Source: Lodderomyces elongisporus (taxonomy: Eukaryota; Ascomycota; Pichiomycetes; Serinales; Debaryomycetaceae). Taken from it: DNA of 64,000 nt. Under the pieces are notes generated by a model. The model did not search any database. It saw only the letters and a program-made list of their open reading frames with translations, and was not told the DNA's origin. Location: assembly GCF_030384665.1 (NCBI RefSeq), contig NC_083675.1:554001-618000 (forward strand), given 5' to 3'. Position 1 is the first letter of the stretch. Each line of letters starts with the position of its first letter. The position numbers were made by a program, and so were the translations under genes. Shown piece by piece: positions 10,382 to 22,420 of this stretch.

Positions 10382-10865
10382 TTGCGTGTTGATTATTCCA
10401 GCAAGTCTGGTGCGAATTTACAGGGAAACATTTTTCTACTGAAGTTTGAGGAAAACTGTGGGCTCAGCTACTCCCTCCCCTTCTCCCCGCCCCATACATT
10501 TACATCATATAGGCCGGGTTCCAGGTTGAACCCTACGTTGGATCCTATATCAGTTCTAGAACATAGGGGGAATCGTGCTCCTATCAATGCTGCTGCCCAC
10601 TGTAGTGGTTTTTGTAAAGTTTTATGTAAAGTTTTTTGTAAAGTATACACGCACCCGCGCACACATACACATACTCCAACCCGAGATACTCCAGTTTACA
10701 ATGACAGCGATTGCGCGAAATATACAGAACGTTCAATTTGAGAAATAATTTGTAGGCTGAGTGCGAAATAGAAAAATGGTTCAATTACAAATAGCAGAGT
10801 GCATACAAAAACAGAAAGGTGTGTTAATATTAAAAAAAAAGTGCAAAGATTAATAGCAGGAACAG

Positions 10866-11103
10866 CAACACCATCAGCAACACCATCAGCAACACCATCA
10901 GCAACACCATCAGCAACACAACCAGTGACACAACCAGACATAACATCAGTAACACCACCAGTAACACCACCAGTAACTAAACCAGTGACTCAACCAGTGA
11001 CTCAACCAGTGACTCAACCAGTGACACAACCAGTAACACAACCAGTGACACAACCAGTGACACAACCAGTAACTCAACCAGTGACACAACCAGTAACACA
11101 ACC
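10866..11103 (+). repeat. 12-bp minisatellite, unit 3 (238 bp)
   Basis: Two more 12-bp units than unit 1, one of the CACCACCAGTAA kind. Confidence 0.95.
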
Positions 11104-11362
11104 AGGAATAACACCAGAAACATTTTTGACAAGTTTAGATGGCATAGTTTGAGTTTGGTCGACGTCGGATAGCACACACTATAATAAATATGTTGGATAT
11201 AATAAATATGATAAATATGATAAATATTAGTGGTGCTATTCCAACACGAGCAAACAATGATTTTGATGCAACATTAACAGACCCCGGAAGCAGATTCCAC
11301 AAGCTTTTCTTCTGCACCATCTGAAACAACCTGCACGGTGACTTACACAACCCAACCTGTGA

Positions 11363-11581
11363 TTATATGATCCCGCTGTGCCTTGTTGATACCCCTAGTG
11401 CATATGCATCCTCCACATTTTTCGTCCCCCGTACAAGATCATACGACAAAGGCGCCATTTTGTCGCAGGATCTGCCAAGTTCAGAATAAATGTGTGAGTC
11501 AGCAGCTACACTAGTGCAATGTTGTGGTAGGCTATGGGAAACGGTAGCAGAGGTCAGTGGGCTCCCCTGCTTTGGGATCAT
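11363..11581 (-). pseudogene. MIPKQG frame, stopped, unit 3
   Basis: Same TAA as unit 1. Confidence 0.3.
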
Positions 11582-11668
11582 GGTTGGGTTTGTGATATAG
11601 TCATCCGTGAAGCAGCAACAGAGGTAACATCAGAAATAGCATCAGTGACAGTATCGGTGGTAGCTTTA

Positions 11669-11933
11669 GACAGAGAAGGGAATTTCTAAGGACCATATCA
11701 AGCAACTCTGGGCGGGACGAGATCACCTTATTGAAGGCTTCTTCTGTGACCTGCAGTATGGGGACCCTCTTATAAAGTGTAATGAAGTCGCCCTCAGAAT
11801 GGCTCTTAGTTCCCAGTTTAGTGCTATTCGTGTAATGGATGTCTGCAAAGTTAACTGCAGCTCAGATCTATTGGCACAATTCACCGCAGTATGAATCGAC
11901 GGGAGTCTTAAACTTGTCAAAGTGGAAGAAATT
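11669..11933 (-). pseudogene. domain remnant, unit 3
   Basis: Same two stops and same truncation as unit 1. Confidence 0.85.
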
Positions 11934-11957
11934 GATGTTTTTCTGGTTAATATTGTT

Positions 11958-11963
11958 TTTATT
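11958..11963 (-). terminator. poly(A) signal of gene copy 3
   Basis: AATAAA downstream of the stop at 12,016. Confidence 0.55.
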
Positions 11964-12015
11964 TTTAGTTTGTGTTGTGTTTTTCGTGTTTTGTGTTTCT
12001 TTTGTGATATCGATA

Positions 12016-12148
12016 TCACACTAGTTCAAATGGTTGAGGTAGCGACGGTTGTTGTTGTTGTAATAGTAGTAGTAGTTGTTGTTGTTGTTGTTGTAGTTGT
12101 TGTTGTAATAGTTGTTGTTGTTGTTGTTGTTGTAATAGTTGTTGTAGC

Positions 12149-12220
<72 letters not shown>

Positions 12221-12249
12221 AGTTGTTGTTGTAGCTGTTGTTGTAATAG

Positions 12250-12280
<31 letters not shown>

Positions 12281-12435
12281 AATAGTTGTTGTTGTTGTTG
12301 TTGTAATAGTAGTTGTTGTTGTAATAGTTGTTGTTGTTGTTGTTGTTGTTGTAATAGTTGTTGTTGTTGTTGTAGTTGTTGTTGTAGTTGTTGTTGTAGC
12401 TGTTGTTGTTGTTGTTGTAGTTCTTTTAGCAGCAG

Positions 12436-12515
<80 letters not shown>

Positions 12516-14841
12516 CTTTTAGCAGCAGTTGTTGTTGTTGTTGTTGTTGTTGATCATCACTTTCAGCCAAAACAACTTTTTCTATTAACTCCTTCTTTTC
12601 TGCCCGTTTCTTTAGCCATGCAAACGGTTTGAACAGAGTCGTTTTGCTCTTCTTGAACCATGAAAACGGTTTAAACAGAGTCTTTCTGCTCTTCTTGAGC
12701 CGTGCAAACAATTTGAACAGTGGTATCCTACTCTTTTTAGGTTCCTTTAATTGATTCATACAGGAATCGTTTTCCTCTGGAATCCTAATATCCACAGAAA
12801 CAAAATCGCAGTCCTCTGAGTTTTGGTTATTCCAATTGGTTCTTTCAACTGAGCTCACAGCATCTGACAAGGGGGCTGATACCAGTAAGACAGATGTATA
12901 CGGTATATCCGCGTTTCCATCTATGGTTTCAATAGCAACATGAAATGGAAATGCGCTTGGAACGTCATAGGGCGAGCTAGACTCTAATTCTGGTATAAAA
13001 GATGTATACGGTACATCCGTGTTTCCATCTGTGGTTTCAATAGCAACATGATATGGAGCCTCTCTCGGAATGATTTCATCATCATACACCGAGCTAGACT
13101 CAAATTCTGATAAGGCAGATGTACATGGTACATCCGCGTTTCCATCTGTGGTTTTAATAGCAACATGATATGGAGCCTCTCTCGGAATGATTTCATCATC
13201 ATACACCGAGCTAGACTCAAATTCTGATAAGGCAGATGTACATGGTACATCCGCGTTTCCATCTGTGGTTTTAATAGCAACATGATATGGAGCCTCTCTC
13301 GGAATGATTTCATCATCATACACCGAGCTAGACTCAAATTCTGATAAGGCAGATGTACATGGTACATCCGCGTTTCCATCTGTGGTTTTAATAGCAACAT
13401 GATATGGAGCCTCTCTCGGAATGATTTCATCATCATACACCGAGCTAGACTCAAATTCTGATAAGGCAGATGTACATGGTACATCCGCGTTTCCATCTGT
13501 GGTTTTAATAGCAACATGATATGGAGCCTCTCTCGGAATGATTTCATCATCATACACCGAGCTAGACTCAAATTCTGATAAGGCAGATGTACATGGTACA
13601 TCCGCGTTTCCATCTGTGGTTTTAATAGCAACATGATATGGAGCCTCTCTCGGAATGATTTCATCATCATACACCGAGCTAGACTCAAATTCTGATAAGG
13701 CAGATGTACATGGTACATCCGCGTTTCCATCTGTGGTTTTAATAGCAACATGATATGGAGCCTCTCTCGGAATGATTTCATCATCATACACCGAGCTAGA
13801 CTCAAATTCTGATAAGGCAGATGTACATGGTACATCCGCGTTTCCATCTGTGGTTTTAATAGCAACATGATATGGAGCCTCTCTCGGAATGATTTCATCA
13901 TCATACACCGAGCTAGACTCAAATTCTGATAAGGCAGATGTACATGGTACATCCGCGTTTCCATCTGTGGTTTTAATAGCAACATGATATGGAGCCTCTC
14001 TCGGAATGATTTCATCATCATACACCGAGCTAGACTCAAATTCTGATAAGGCAGATGTACATGGTACATCCGCGTTTCCATCTGTGGTTTTAATAGCAAC
14101 ATGATATGGAGCCTCTCTCGGAATGATTTCATCATCATACACCGAGCTAGACTCAAATTCTGATAAGGCAGATGTACATGGTACATCCGCGTTTCCATCT
14201 GTGGTTTCATTAGCAACATGAAATTGAAGTTGGCTTGGACTGTCATAGGGCGAGGTGAAGCTGTTATTGGATGCCTCCTCTACTTGGGAAGCACTCCTCA
14301 GGATTGTTACTGTGTCAGATTCCGTAATTATATCCTCCCTCCTTGTCTGGCGACTCTCGGAGGAAAAATCAATTCCAATATTTACTGGACCTCTAAGTTT
14401 ATCATAGATCAAACTTGACTCTGCATTTTGCAAAACAACTGATTCTGACGCAACTGATACTTCTGTGCCATCCAGCATATCCATAAAATCATCGGGAAAA
14501 ACACGTGGATCCTCCGCAATGCGTACAAAGATCGACTTTGGTGGAGAGAAATGCGGAGGGCTGTTCTTTGGTGGTTGCTTTGCATTCTCAGCTTCTAAAG
14601 CGCGCCTTCTAATTAATGGTATTCCGGTTGATGGCTCTGTGTAATCCAGCTTATTCTGAAAAATCTCGCCATAAGTTTCAGTTCCAGCTTTTCTTAGATA
14701 CCTGGAGTCCCTATAGACTGAGCTGGGTTCTAAGATTGGTGAGCCTGATGACTCCCCTGGAAGTAAAAACCGAACCTTGGGTTTGGCGGGTTCGGAATCC
14801 TTTGCAAAGACATTTTGAAAACATTTATTAAAAAAGGGCAT
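12016..14841 (-). CDS. type 1 repeat protein, copy 3 (941 aa)
   Basis: Ten 39-residue repeats (residues 208-597) and the longest Gln/Leu tract of the window, 168 residues starting at residue 764. Like copies 1 and 2 it uses GAA for the glutamate before the basic repeats (position 310+39n, n being the repeat number); copies 4-12 use GAG. Confidence 0.72.
12049..12552 (-). repeat. CAA tract, Gln/Leu, 168 codons
   Basis: Copy 3 tract; the extra length over copy 2 lies in the second Gln run, between the two LLLKE separators. Confidence 0.95.
13051..14220 (-). repeat. 117-bp coding repeat, 10 copies
   Basis: 10 x 117 bp in gene copy 3. Confidence 0.97.
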
Positions 14842-15013
14842 TGTTAATTTTTAAATTGTAGTCTTCCTCGATTATTGATGATAAAATCTGGTTAAGGTTA
14901 TCGAGTAAGGCTTGGTTGTATGTTTAATTCTGGTAAAAGAAAGAAGAAAAAGGAAAAGAAGAAGAAGAAAAGGGTAAAAGAAGGTTTGAGGTCACAAGAG
15001 TTTTGTTTGTGGA

Positions 15014-15021
15014 TATTTATA
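15014..15021 (-). promoter_or_regulatory. TATA box of gene copy 3
   Basis: TATAAATA, 173 bp before the ATG at 14,841. Confidence 0.65.
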
Positions 15022-15346
15022 CTTCACCAGGTAGCCCTCCAGTCACGCCTTGTGGTTGGGGATTAACAAGTAACTTGTGTTATGCCATATACATTTTGGT
15101 TGCAAAACCCGCGAGGAAGTGAGGGGAACAGAAGGGCGAGGAAGTCCCTCCTGGTAGCTCAGCAGTGCGTGTGCAATTGTATGCGCTACCAAACGCGTCA
15201 TATCAAAAAAACCAAATGGGTGCTGCCAATAGTGTGTGGCTGTATCAGATAGCGGACGACCAAAGTGGATAAATTGTATGTTTGGATGCATGTTGGCTCA
15301 ACACAATCTACAACCTTATACATCCTGCAATGCATTCTATCTCCAC

Positions 15347-15398
15347 AAACAATTCTCGACTCATTGCAAGTTTGACGGCAATGAGTCGAGAATTGTTT
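15347..15398. repeat. hairpin, unit 4
   Basis: Same perfect inverted repeat; first one in the variant left flank (GTATCAGATAGCGG) used by units 4-13. Confidence 0.95.
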
Positions 15399-15484
15399 TT
15401 GCGTGTTGATTATTCCAGCAAGTCTGGTGCGAATTTACAGGGAAACATTTTTCTACTGAAGTTTGAGGAAAACTGTGGGCTCAG

Positions 15485-15781
15485 CTACTCCCTCCCCTTC
15501 TCCCCGCCCCATACATTTACATCATATAGGCCGGGTTCCAGGTTGAACCCTACGTTGGATCCTATATCAGTTCTAGAACATAGGGGGAATCGTGCTCCTA
15601 TCAATGCTGCTGCCCACTGTAGTGGTTTTTGTAAAGTTTTATGTAAAGTTTTTTGTAAAGTATACACGCACCCGCGCGTCCATCTTATGTGTATCTAACC
15701 TGTACCTTACCTGTATCCTACCTGTCTCCTACATGTGTCTTACGTGTATCCTACGTGTATCTAAGGTTGACTCGTTCACAG
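15485..15781. other. 297-bp spacer block absent from unit 14
   Basis: Between GGGCTCAG and CAGCTCACG, which are joined directly in unit 14. Full-length copies also lie at 20058-20354, 24805-25101, 29429-29725, 33948-34244, 38731-39027, 43478-43774, 48120-48416, 52699-52995 and 57818-58114. Units 1-3 have it with 120 bp missing at its right side. It contains three TTTTGTAAAG-like repeats and a run of CCTGTATC/CGTGTATC repeats. No open frame or terminal inverted repeat is seen. It is either an insertion or a block lost from unit 14. Confidence 0.7.
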
Positions 15782-16002
15782 CAGCTCACGTGCGCGCACA
15801 CATACACATACTCCAACCCGAGATACTCCAGTTTACAATGACAGCGATTGCGCGAAATATACAGAACGTTCAATTTGAGAAATAATTTGTAGGCTGAGTG
15901 CGAAATAGAAAAATGGTTCAATTACAAATAGCAGAGTGCATACAAAAACAGAAAGGTGTGTTAATATTAAAAAAAAAGTGCAAAGATTAATAGCAGGAAC
16001 AG

Positions 16003-16576
16003 CAACACCATCAGCAACACCATCAGCAACACCATCAGCAACACCATCAGCAACACAACCAGTGACACAACCAGACATAACATCAGTAACACCACCAGAC
16101 ATAACACCAGCAACACAACCAGACATAACATCAGTAACACCACCAGTAACTAAACCAGTGACTCAACCAGTGACTCAACCAGTGACACAACCAGTGACAC
16201 AACCAGTGACACAACCAGTAACTCAACCAGTGACACAACCAGTAACTCAACTAATAACACAACCAGTAACTCAACTAGTGACACAACCAGTAACACAACC
16301 AGTAACTCAACTAGTAACTCAACCAGTGACACAACCAGTGACACAACCAGTAACTCAACTAATAACACAACCAGTAACTCAACTAGTGACACAACCAGTA
16401 ACCCAACCAGTAACTCAACTAGTAACTCAACCAGTAACTCAACCAGTAACTCAACTAGTAACTCAACCAGTAACTCAACCAGTGACACAACCAGTAACAC
16501 AACCAGTGACACAACCAGTAACACAACCAGTAACTCAACCAGTGACACAACCAGTAACACAACCAGTAACACAACC
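16003..16576 (+). repeat. 12-bp minisatellite, unit 4 (574 bp)
   Basis: Expanded form with CAACTAGTAACT and CAACTAATAACA variants that are missing from units 1-3. Confidence 0.95.
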
Positions 16577-16835
16577 AGGAATAACACCAGAAACATTTTT
16601 GACAAGTTTAGATGGCATAGTTTGAGTTTGGTCGACGTCGGATAGCACACACTATAATAAATATGTTGGATATAATAAATATGATAAATATGATAAATAT
16701 TAGTGGTGCTATTCCAACACGAGCAAACAATGATTTTGATGCAACATTAACAGACCCCGGAAGCAGATTCCACAAGCTTTTCTTCTGCACCATCTGAAAC
16801 AACCTGCACGGTGACTTACACAACCCAACCTGTGA

Positions 16836-17054
16836 TTATATGATCCCGCTGTGCCTTGTTGATACCCCTAGTGCATATGCATCCTCCACATTTTTCGTCC
16901 CCCGTACAAGATCATACGACAAAGGCGCCATTTTGTCGCAGGATCTGCCAAGTTCAGAATAAATGTGTGAGTCAGCAGCTACACTAGTGCAATGTTGTGG
17001 TAGGCTATGGGAAACGGTAGCAGAGGTCAGTGGGCTCCCCTGCTTTGGGATCAT
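16836..17054 (-). pseudogene. MIPKQG frame, stopped, unit 4
   Basis: Same TAA as unit 1. Confidence 0.3.
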
Positions 17055-17141
17055 GGTTGGGTTTGTGATATAGTCATCCGTGAAGCAGCAACAGAGGTAA
17101 CATCAGAAATAGCATCAGTGACAGTATCGGTGGTAGCTTTA

Positions 17142-17406
17142 GACAGAGAAGGGAATTTCTAAGGACCATATCAAGCAACTCTGGGCGGGACGAGATCACC
17201 TTATTGAAGGCTTCTTCTGTGACCTGCAGTATGGGGACCCTCTTATAAAGTGTAATGAAGTCGCCCTCAGAATGGCTCTTAGTTCCCAGTTTAGTGCTAT
17301 TCGTGTAATGGATGTCTGCAAAGTTAACTGCAGCTCAGATCTATTGGCACAATTCACCGCAGTATGAATCGACGGGAGTCTTAAACTTGTCAAAGTGGAA
17401 GAAATT
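17142..17406 (-). pseudogene. domain remnant, unit 4
   Basis: Same as unit 1, with the CGTG allele. Confidence 0.85.
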
Positions 17407-17430
17407 GATGTTTTTCTGGTTAATATTGTT

Positions 17431-17436
17431 TTTATT
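17431..17436 (-). terminator. poly(A) signal of gene copy 4
   Basis: AATAAA downstream of the stop at 17,489. Confidence 0.55.
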
Positions 17437-17488
17437 TTTAGTTTGTGTTGTGTTTTTCGTGTTTTGTGTTTCTTTTGTGATATCGATA

Positions 17489-17644
17489 TCACACTAGTTC
17501 AAATGGTTGAGGTAGCGACGGTTGTTGTTGTTGTAATAGTAGTAGTAGTTGTTGTTGTTGTTGTTGTAGTTGTTGTTGTAATAGTTGTTGTTGTTGTTGT
17601 TGTTGTAATAGTTGTTGTAGCTGTTGTTGTTGTTGTTGTTGTAG

Positions 17645-17714
<70 letters not shown>

Positions 17715-17869
17715 AATAGTTGTTGTTGTTGTTGTTGTAATAGTAGTTGTTGTTGTAATAGTTGTTGTTGTTGTTGTTGTTGTTGTAATAGTTGTTGTTG
17801 TTGTTGTAGTTGTTGTTGTAGTTGTTGTTGTAGCTGTTGTTGTTGTTGTTGTAGTTCTTTTAGCAGCAG

Positions 17870-17907
<38 letters not shown>

Positions 17908-19414
17908 CTTTTAGCAGCAGTTGTTGTTGTTGTTGTTGTTGTTGATCATCACTTTCAGCCAAAACAACTTTTTCTATTAACTCCTTCTTTTCTGCCCGTT
18001 TCTTTAGCCATGCAAACGGTTTGAACAGAGTCGTTTTGCTCTTCTTGAACCATGAAAACGGTTTAAACAGAGTCTTTCTGCTCTTCTTGAGCCGTGCAAA
18101 CAATTTGAACAGTGGTATCCTACTCTTTTTAGGCTCCTTTAATTGATTCATACAGGAATCGTTTTCCTCTGGAATCCTAATATCCACAGAAACAAAATCG
18201 CAGTCCTCTGAGTTTTGGTTATTCCAATTGGTTCTTTCAACTGAGCTCACAGCATCTGACAAGGGGGCTGATACCAGTAAGACAGATGTATACGGTATAT
18301 CCGCGTTTCCATCTATGGTTTCAATAGCAACATGAAATGGAAATGCGCTTGGAACGTCATAGGGCGAGCTAGACTCTAATTCTGGTATAAAAGATGTATA
18401 CGGTACATCCGTGTTTCCATCTGTGGTTTCAATAGCAACATGATATGGAGCCTCTCTCGGAATGATTTCATCATCATACACCGAGCTAGACTCAAATTCT
18501 GATAAGGCAGATGTACATGGTACATCCGCGTTTCCATCTGTGGTTTTAATAGCAACATGATATGGAGCCTCTCTCGGAATGATTTCATCATCATACACCG
18601 AGCTAGACTCAAATTCTGATAAGGCAGATGTACATGGTACATCCGCGTTTCCATCTGTGGTTTTAATAGCAACATGATATGGAGCCTCTCTCGGAATGAT
18701 TTCATCATCATACACCGAGCTAGACTCAAATTCTGATAAGGCAGATGTACATGGTACATCCGCGTTTCCATCTGTGGTTTCATTAGCAACATGAAATTGA
18801 AGTTGGCTTGGACTGTCATAGGGCGAGGTGAAGCTGTTATTGGATGCCTCCTCTACTTGGGAAGCACTCCTCAGGATTGTTACTGTGTCAGATTCCGTAA
18901 TTATATCCTCCCTCCTTGTCTGGCGACTCTCGGAGGAAAAATCAATTCCAATATTTACTGGACCTCTAAGTTTATCATAGATCAAACTTGACTCTGCATT
19001 TTGCAAAACAACTGATTCTGACGCAACTGATACTTCTGTGCCATCCAGCATATCCATAAAATCATCGGGAAAAACACGTGGATCCTCCGCAATGCGTACA
19101 AAGATCGACTTTGGTGGAGAGAAATGCGGAGGGCTGTTCTTTGGTGGTTGCTTTGCATTCTCAGCTTCTAAAGCGCGCCTTCTAATTAATGGTATTCCGG
19201 TTGATGGCTCTGTGTAATCCAGCTTATTCTGAAAAATCTCGCCATAAGTTTCAGTTCCAGCTTTTCTTAGATACCTGGAGTCCCTATAGACTGAGCTGGG
19301 TTCTAAGATTGGTGAGCCTGATGACTCCCCTGGAAGTAAAAACCGAACCTTGGGTTTGGCGGGTTCGGAATCCTTTGCAAAGACATTTTGAAAACATTTA
19401 TTAAAAAAGGGCAT
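17489..19414 (-). CDS. type 1 repeat protein, copy 4 (641 aa)
   Basis: Only three 39-residue repeats (residues 208-324), against ten or eleven in the three copies to its left; Gln/Leu tract of 141 residues from residue 491. First copy with the synonymous GAG change. Its domain remnant still has the G allele (CGTG) seen in copies 1-3, 11 and 12. Confidence 0.72.
17522..17944 (-). repeat. CAA tract, Gln/Leu, 141 codons
   Basis: Copy 4 tract; shorter second Gln run and a long uninterrupted Gln run near the C-terminal end. Confidence 0.95.
18443..18793 (-). repeat. 117-bp coding repeat, 3 copies
   Basis: 3 x 117 bp in gene copy 4; a sharp drop from the ten copies of its left neighbour. Confidence 0.97.
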
Positions 19415-19586
19415 TGTTAATTTTTAAATTGTAGTCTTCCTCGATTATTGATGATAAAATCTGGTTAAGGTTATCGAGTAAGGCTTGGTTGTATGTTTAA
19501 TTCTGGTAAAAGAAAGAAGAAAAAGGAAAAGAAGAAGAAGAAAAGGGTAAAAGAAGGTTTGAGGTCACAAGAGTTTTGTTTGTGGA

Positions 19587-19594
19587 TATTTATA
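19587..19594 (-). promoter_or_regulatory. TATA box of gene copy 4
   Basis: TATAAATA, 173 bp before the ATG at 19,414. Confidence 0.65.
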
Positions 19595-19919
19595 CTTCAC
19601 CAGGTAGCCCTCCAGTCACGCCTTGTGGTTGGGGATTAACAAGTAACTTGTGTTATGCCATATACATTTTGGTTGCAAAACCCGCGAGGAAGTGAGGGGA
19701 ACAGAAGGGCGAGGAAGTCCCTCCTGGTAGCTCAGCAGTGCGTGTGCAATTGTATGCGCTACCAAACGCGTCATATCAAAAAAACCAAATGGGTGCTGCC
19801 AATAGTGTATGGCTGTATCAGATAGCGGACGACCAGAGTGGATAAATCGTATGTTTGGATGCATGTTGGCTCAACACAATCTACAACCTTATACATCCTG
19901 CAATGCATTCTATCTCCAC

Positions 19920-19971
19920 AAACAATTCTCGACTCATTGCAAGTTTGACGGCAATGAGTCGAGAATTGTTT
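19920..19971. repeat. hairpin, unit 5
   Basis: Perfect arms; left flank carries the GTGTATGG variant shared only with unit 7. Confidence 0.95.
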
Positions 19972-20575
19972 TTGCGTGTTGATTATTCCAGCAAGTCTGG
20001 TGCGAATTTACAGGGAAACATTTTTCTACTGAAGTTTGAGGAAAACTGTGGGCTCAGCTACTCCCTCCCCTTCTCCCCGCCCCATACATTTACATCATAT
20101 AGGCCGGGTTCCAGGTTGAACCCTACGTTGGATCCTATATCAGTTCTAGAACATAGGGGGAATCGTGCTCCTATCAATGCTGCTGCCCACTGTAGTGGTT
20201 TTTGTAAAGTTTTATGTAAAGTTTTTTGTAAAGTATACACGCACCCGCGCGTCCATCTTATGTGTATCTAACCTGTACCTTACCTGTATCCTACCTGTCT
20301 CCTACATGTGTCTTACGTGTATCCTACGTGTATCTAAGGTTGACTCGTTCACAGCAGCTCACGTGCGCGCACACATACACATACTCCAACCCGAGATACT
20401 CCAGTTTACAATGACAGCGATTGCGCGAAATATACAGAACGTTCAATTTGAGAAATAATTTGTAGGCTGAGTGCGAAATAGAAAAATGGTTCAATTACAA
20501 ATAGCAGAGTGCATACAAAAACAGAAAGGTGTGTTAATATTAAAAAAAAAGTGCAAAGATTAATAGCAGGAACAG

Positions 20576-21113
20576 CAACACCATCAGCAACACCATCAGC
20601 AACACCATCAGCAACACAACCAGTGACACAACCAGACATAACATCAGTAACACCACCAGACATAACACCAGCAACACAACCAGACATAACATCAGTAACA
20701 CCACCAGTAACTAAACCAGTGACTCAACCAGTGACTCAACCAGTGACACAACCAGTGACACAACCAGTGACACAACCAGTAACTCAACCAGTGACACAAC
20801 CAGTAACTCAACTAATAACACAACCAGTAACTCAACTAGTGACACAACCAGTAACACAACCAGTAACTCAACTAGTAACTCAACCAGTGACACAACCAGT
20901 GACACAACCAGTAACTCAACTAATAACACAACCAGTAACTCAACTAGTGACACAACCAGTAACTCAACCAGTAACTCAACTAGTAACTCAACCAGTAACT
21001 CAACCAGTAACTCAACTAGTAACTCAACCAGTAACTCAACCAGTGACACAACCAGTAACACAACCAGTGACACAACCAGTAACACAACCAGTAACTCAAC
21101 CAGTGACACAACC
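20576..21113 (+). repeat. 12-bp minisatellite, unit 5 (538 bp)
   Basis: Expanded form with one CAACACCATCAG unit fewer than unit 4; unique ATAATTTGAG just beyond it. Confidence 0.95.
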
Positions 21114-21372
21114 AGGAATAACACCAGAAACATTTTTGACAAGTTTAGATGGCATAATTTGAGTTTGGTCGACGTCGGATAGCACACACTATAATAAATA
21201 TGTTGGATATAATAAATATGATAAATATGATAAATATTAGTGGTGCTATTCCAACACGAGCAAACAATGATTTTGATGCAACATTAACAGACCCCGGAAG
21301 CAGATTCCACAAGCTTTTCTTCTGCACCATCTGAAACAACCTGCACGGTGACTTACACAACCCAACCTGTGA

Positions 21373-21591
21373 TTATATGATCCCGCTGTGCCTTGTTGAT
21401 ACCCCTAGTGCATATGCATCCTCCACATTTTTCGTCCCCCGTACAAGATCATACGACAAAGGCGCCATTTTGTCGCAGGATCTGCCAAGTTCAGAATAAA
21501 TGTGTGAGTCAGCAGCTACACTAGTGCAATGTTGTGGTAGGCTATGGGAAACGGTAGCAGAGGTCAGTGGGCTCCCCTGCTTTGGGATCAT
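21373..21591 (-). pseudogene. MIPKQG frame, stopped, unit 5
   Basis: Same TAA as unit 1. Confidence 0.3.
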
Positions 21592-21678
21592 GGTTGGGTT
21601 TGTGATATAGTCATCCGTGAAGCAGCAACAGAGGTAACATCAGAAATAGCATCAGTGACAGTATCGGTGGTAGCTTTA

Positions 21679-21943
21679 GACAGAGAAGGGAATTTCTAAG
21701 GACCATATCAAGCAACTCTGGGCGGGACGAGATCACCTTATTGAAGGCTTCTTCTGTGACCTGCAGTATGGGGACCCTCTTATAAAGTGTAATGAAGTCG
21801 CCCTCAGAATGGCTCTTAGTTCCCAGTTTAGTGCTATTCATGTAATGGATGTCTGCAAAGTTAACTGCAGCTCAGATCTATTGGCACAATTCACCGCAGT
21901 ATGAATCGACGGGAGTCTTAAACTTGTCAAAGTGGAAGAAATT
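21679..21943 (-). pseudogene. domain remnant, unit 5
   Basis: A single base change (CATG for CGTG at 21,840) creates an ATG and an open frame of 76 codons here (21,611-21,841) that is only domain debris. Confidence 0.85.
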
Positions 21944-21967
21944 GATGTTTTTCTGGTTAATATTGTT

Positions 21968-21973
21968 TTTATT
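21968..21973 (-). terminator. poly(A) signal of gene copy 5
   Basis: AATAAA downstream of the stop at 22,026. Confidence 0.55.
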
Positions 21974-22025
21974 TTTAGTTTGTGTTGTGTTTTTCGTGTT
22001 TTGTGTTTCTTTTGTGATATCGATA

Positions 22026-22379
22026 TCACACTAGTTCAAATGGTTGAGGTAGCGACGGTTGTTGTTGTTGTAATAGTAGTAGTAGTTGTTGTTGTTGTTG
22101 TTGTAGTTGTTGTTGTAATAGTTGTTGTTGTTGTTGTTGTTGTAATAGTTGTTGTAGCTGTTGTTGTTGTTGTTGTAGTTGTTGTTGTTGTTGTTGTAGT
22201 TGTTGTTGTTGTTGTTGTTGTTGTAATAGTTGTTGTTGTTGTTGTTGTAATAGTAGTTGTTGTTGTAATAGTTGTTGTTGTTGTTGTTGTTGTTGTAATA
22301 GTTGTTGTTGTTGTTGTAGTTGTTGTTGTAGTTGTTGTTGTAGCTGTTGTTGTTGTTGTTGTAGTTCTTTTAGCAGCAG

Positions 22380-22420
<41 letters not shown>

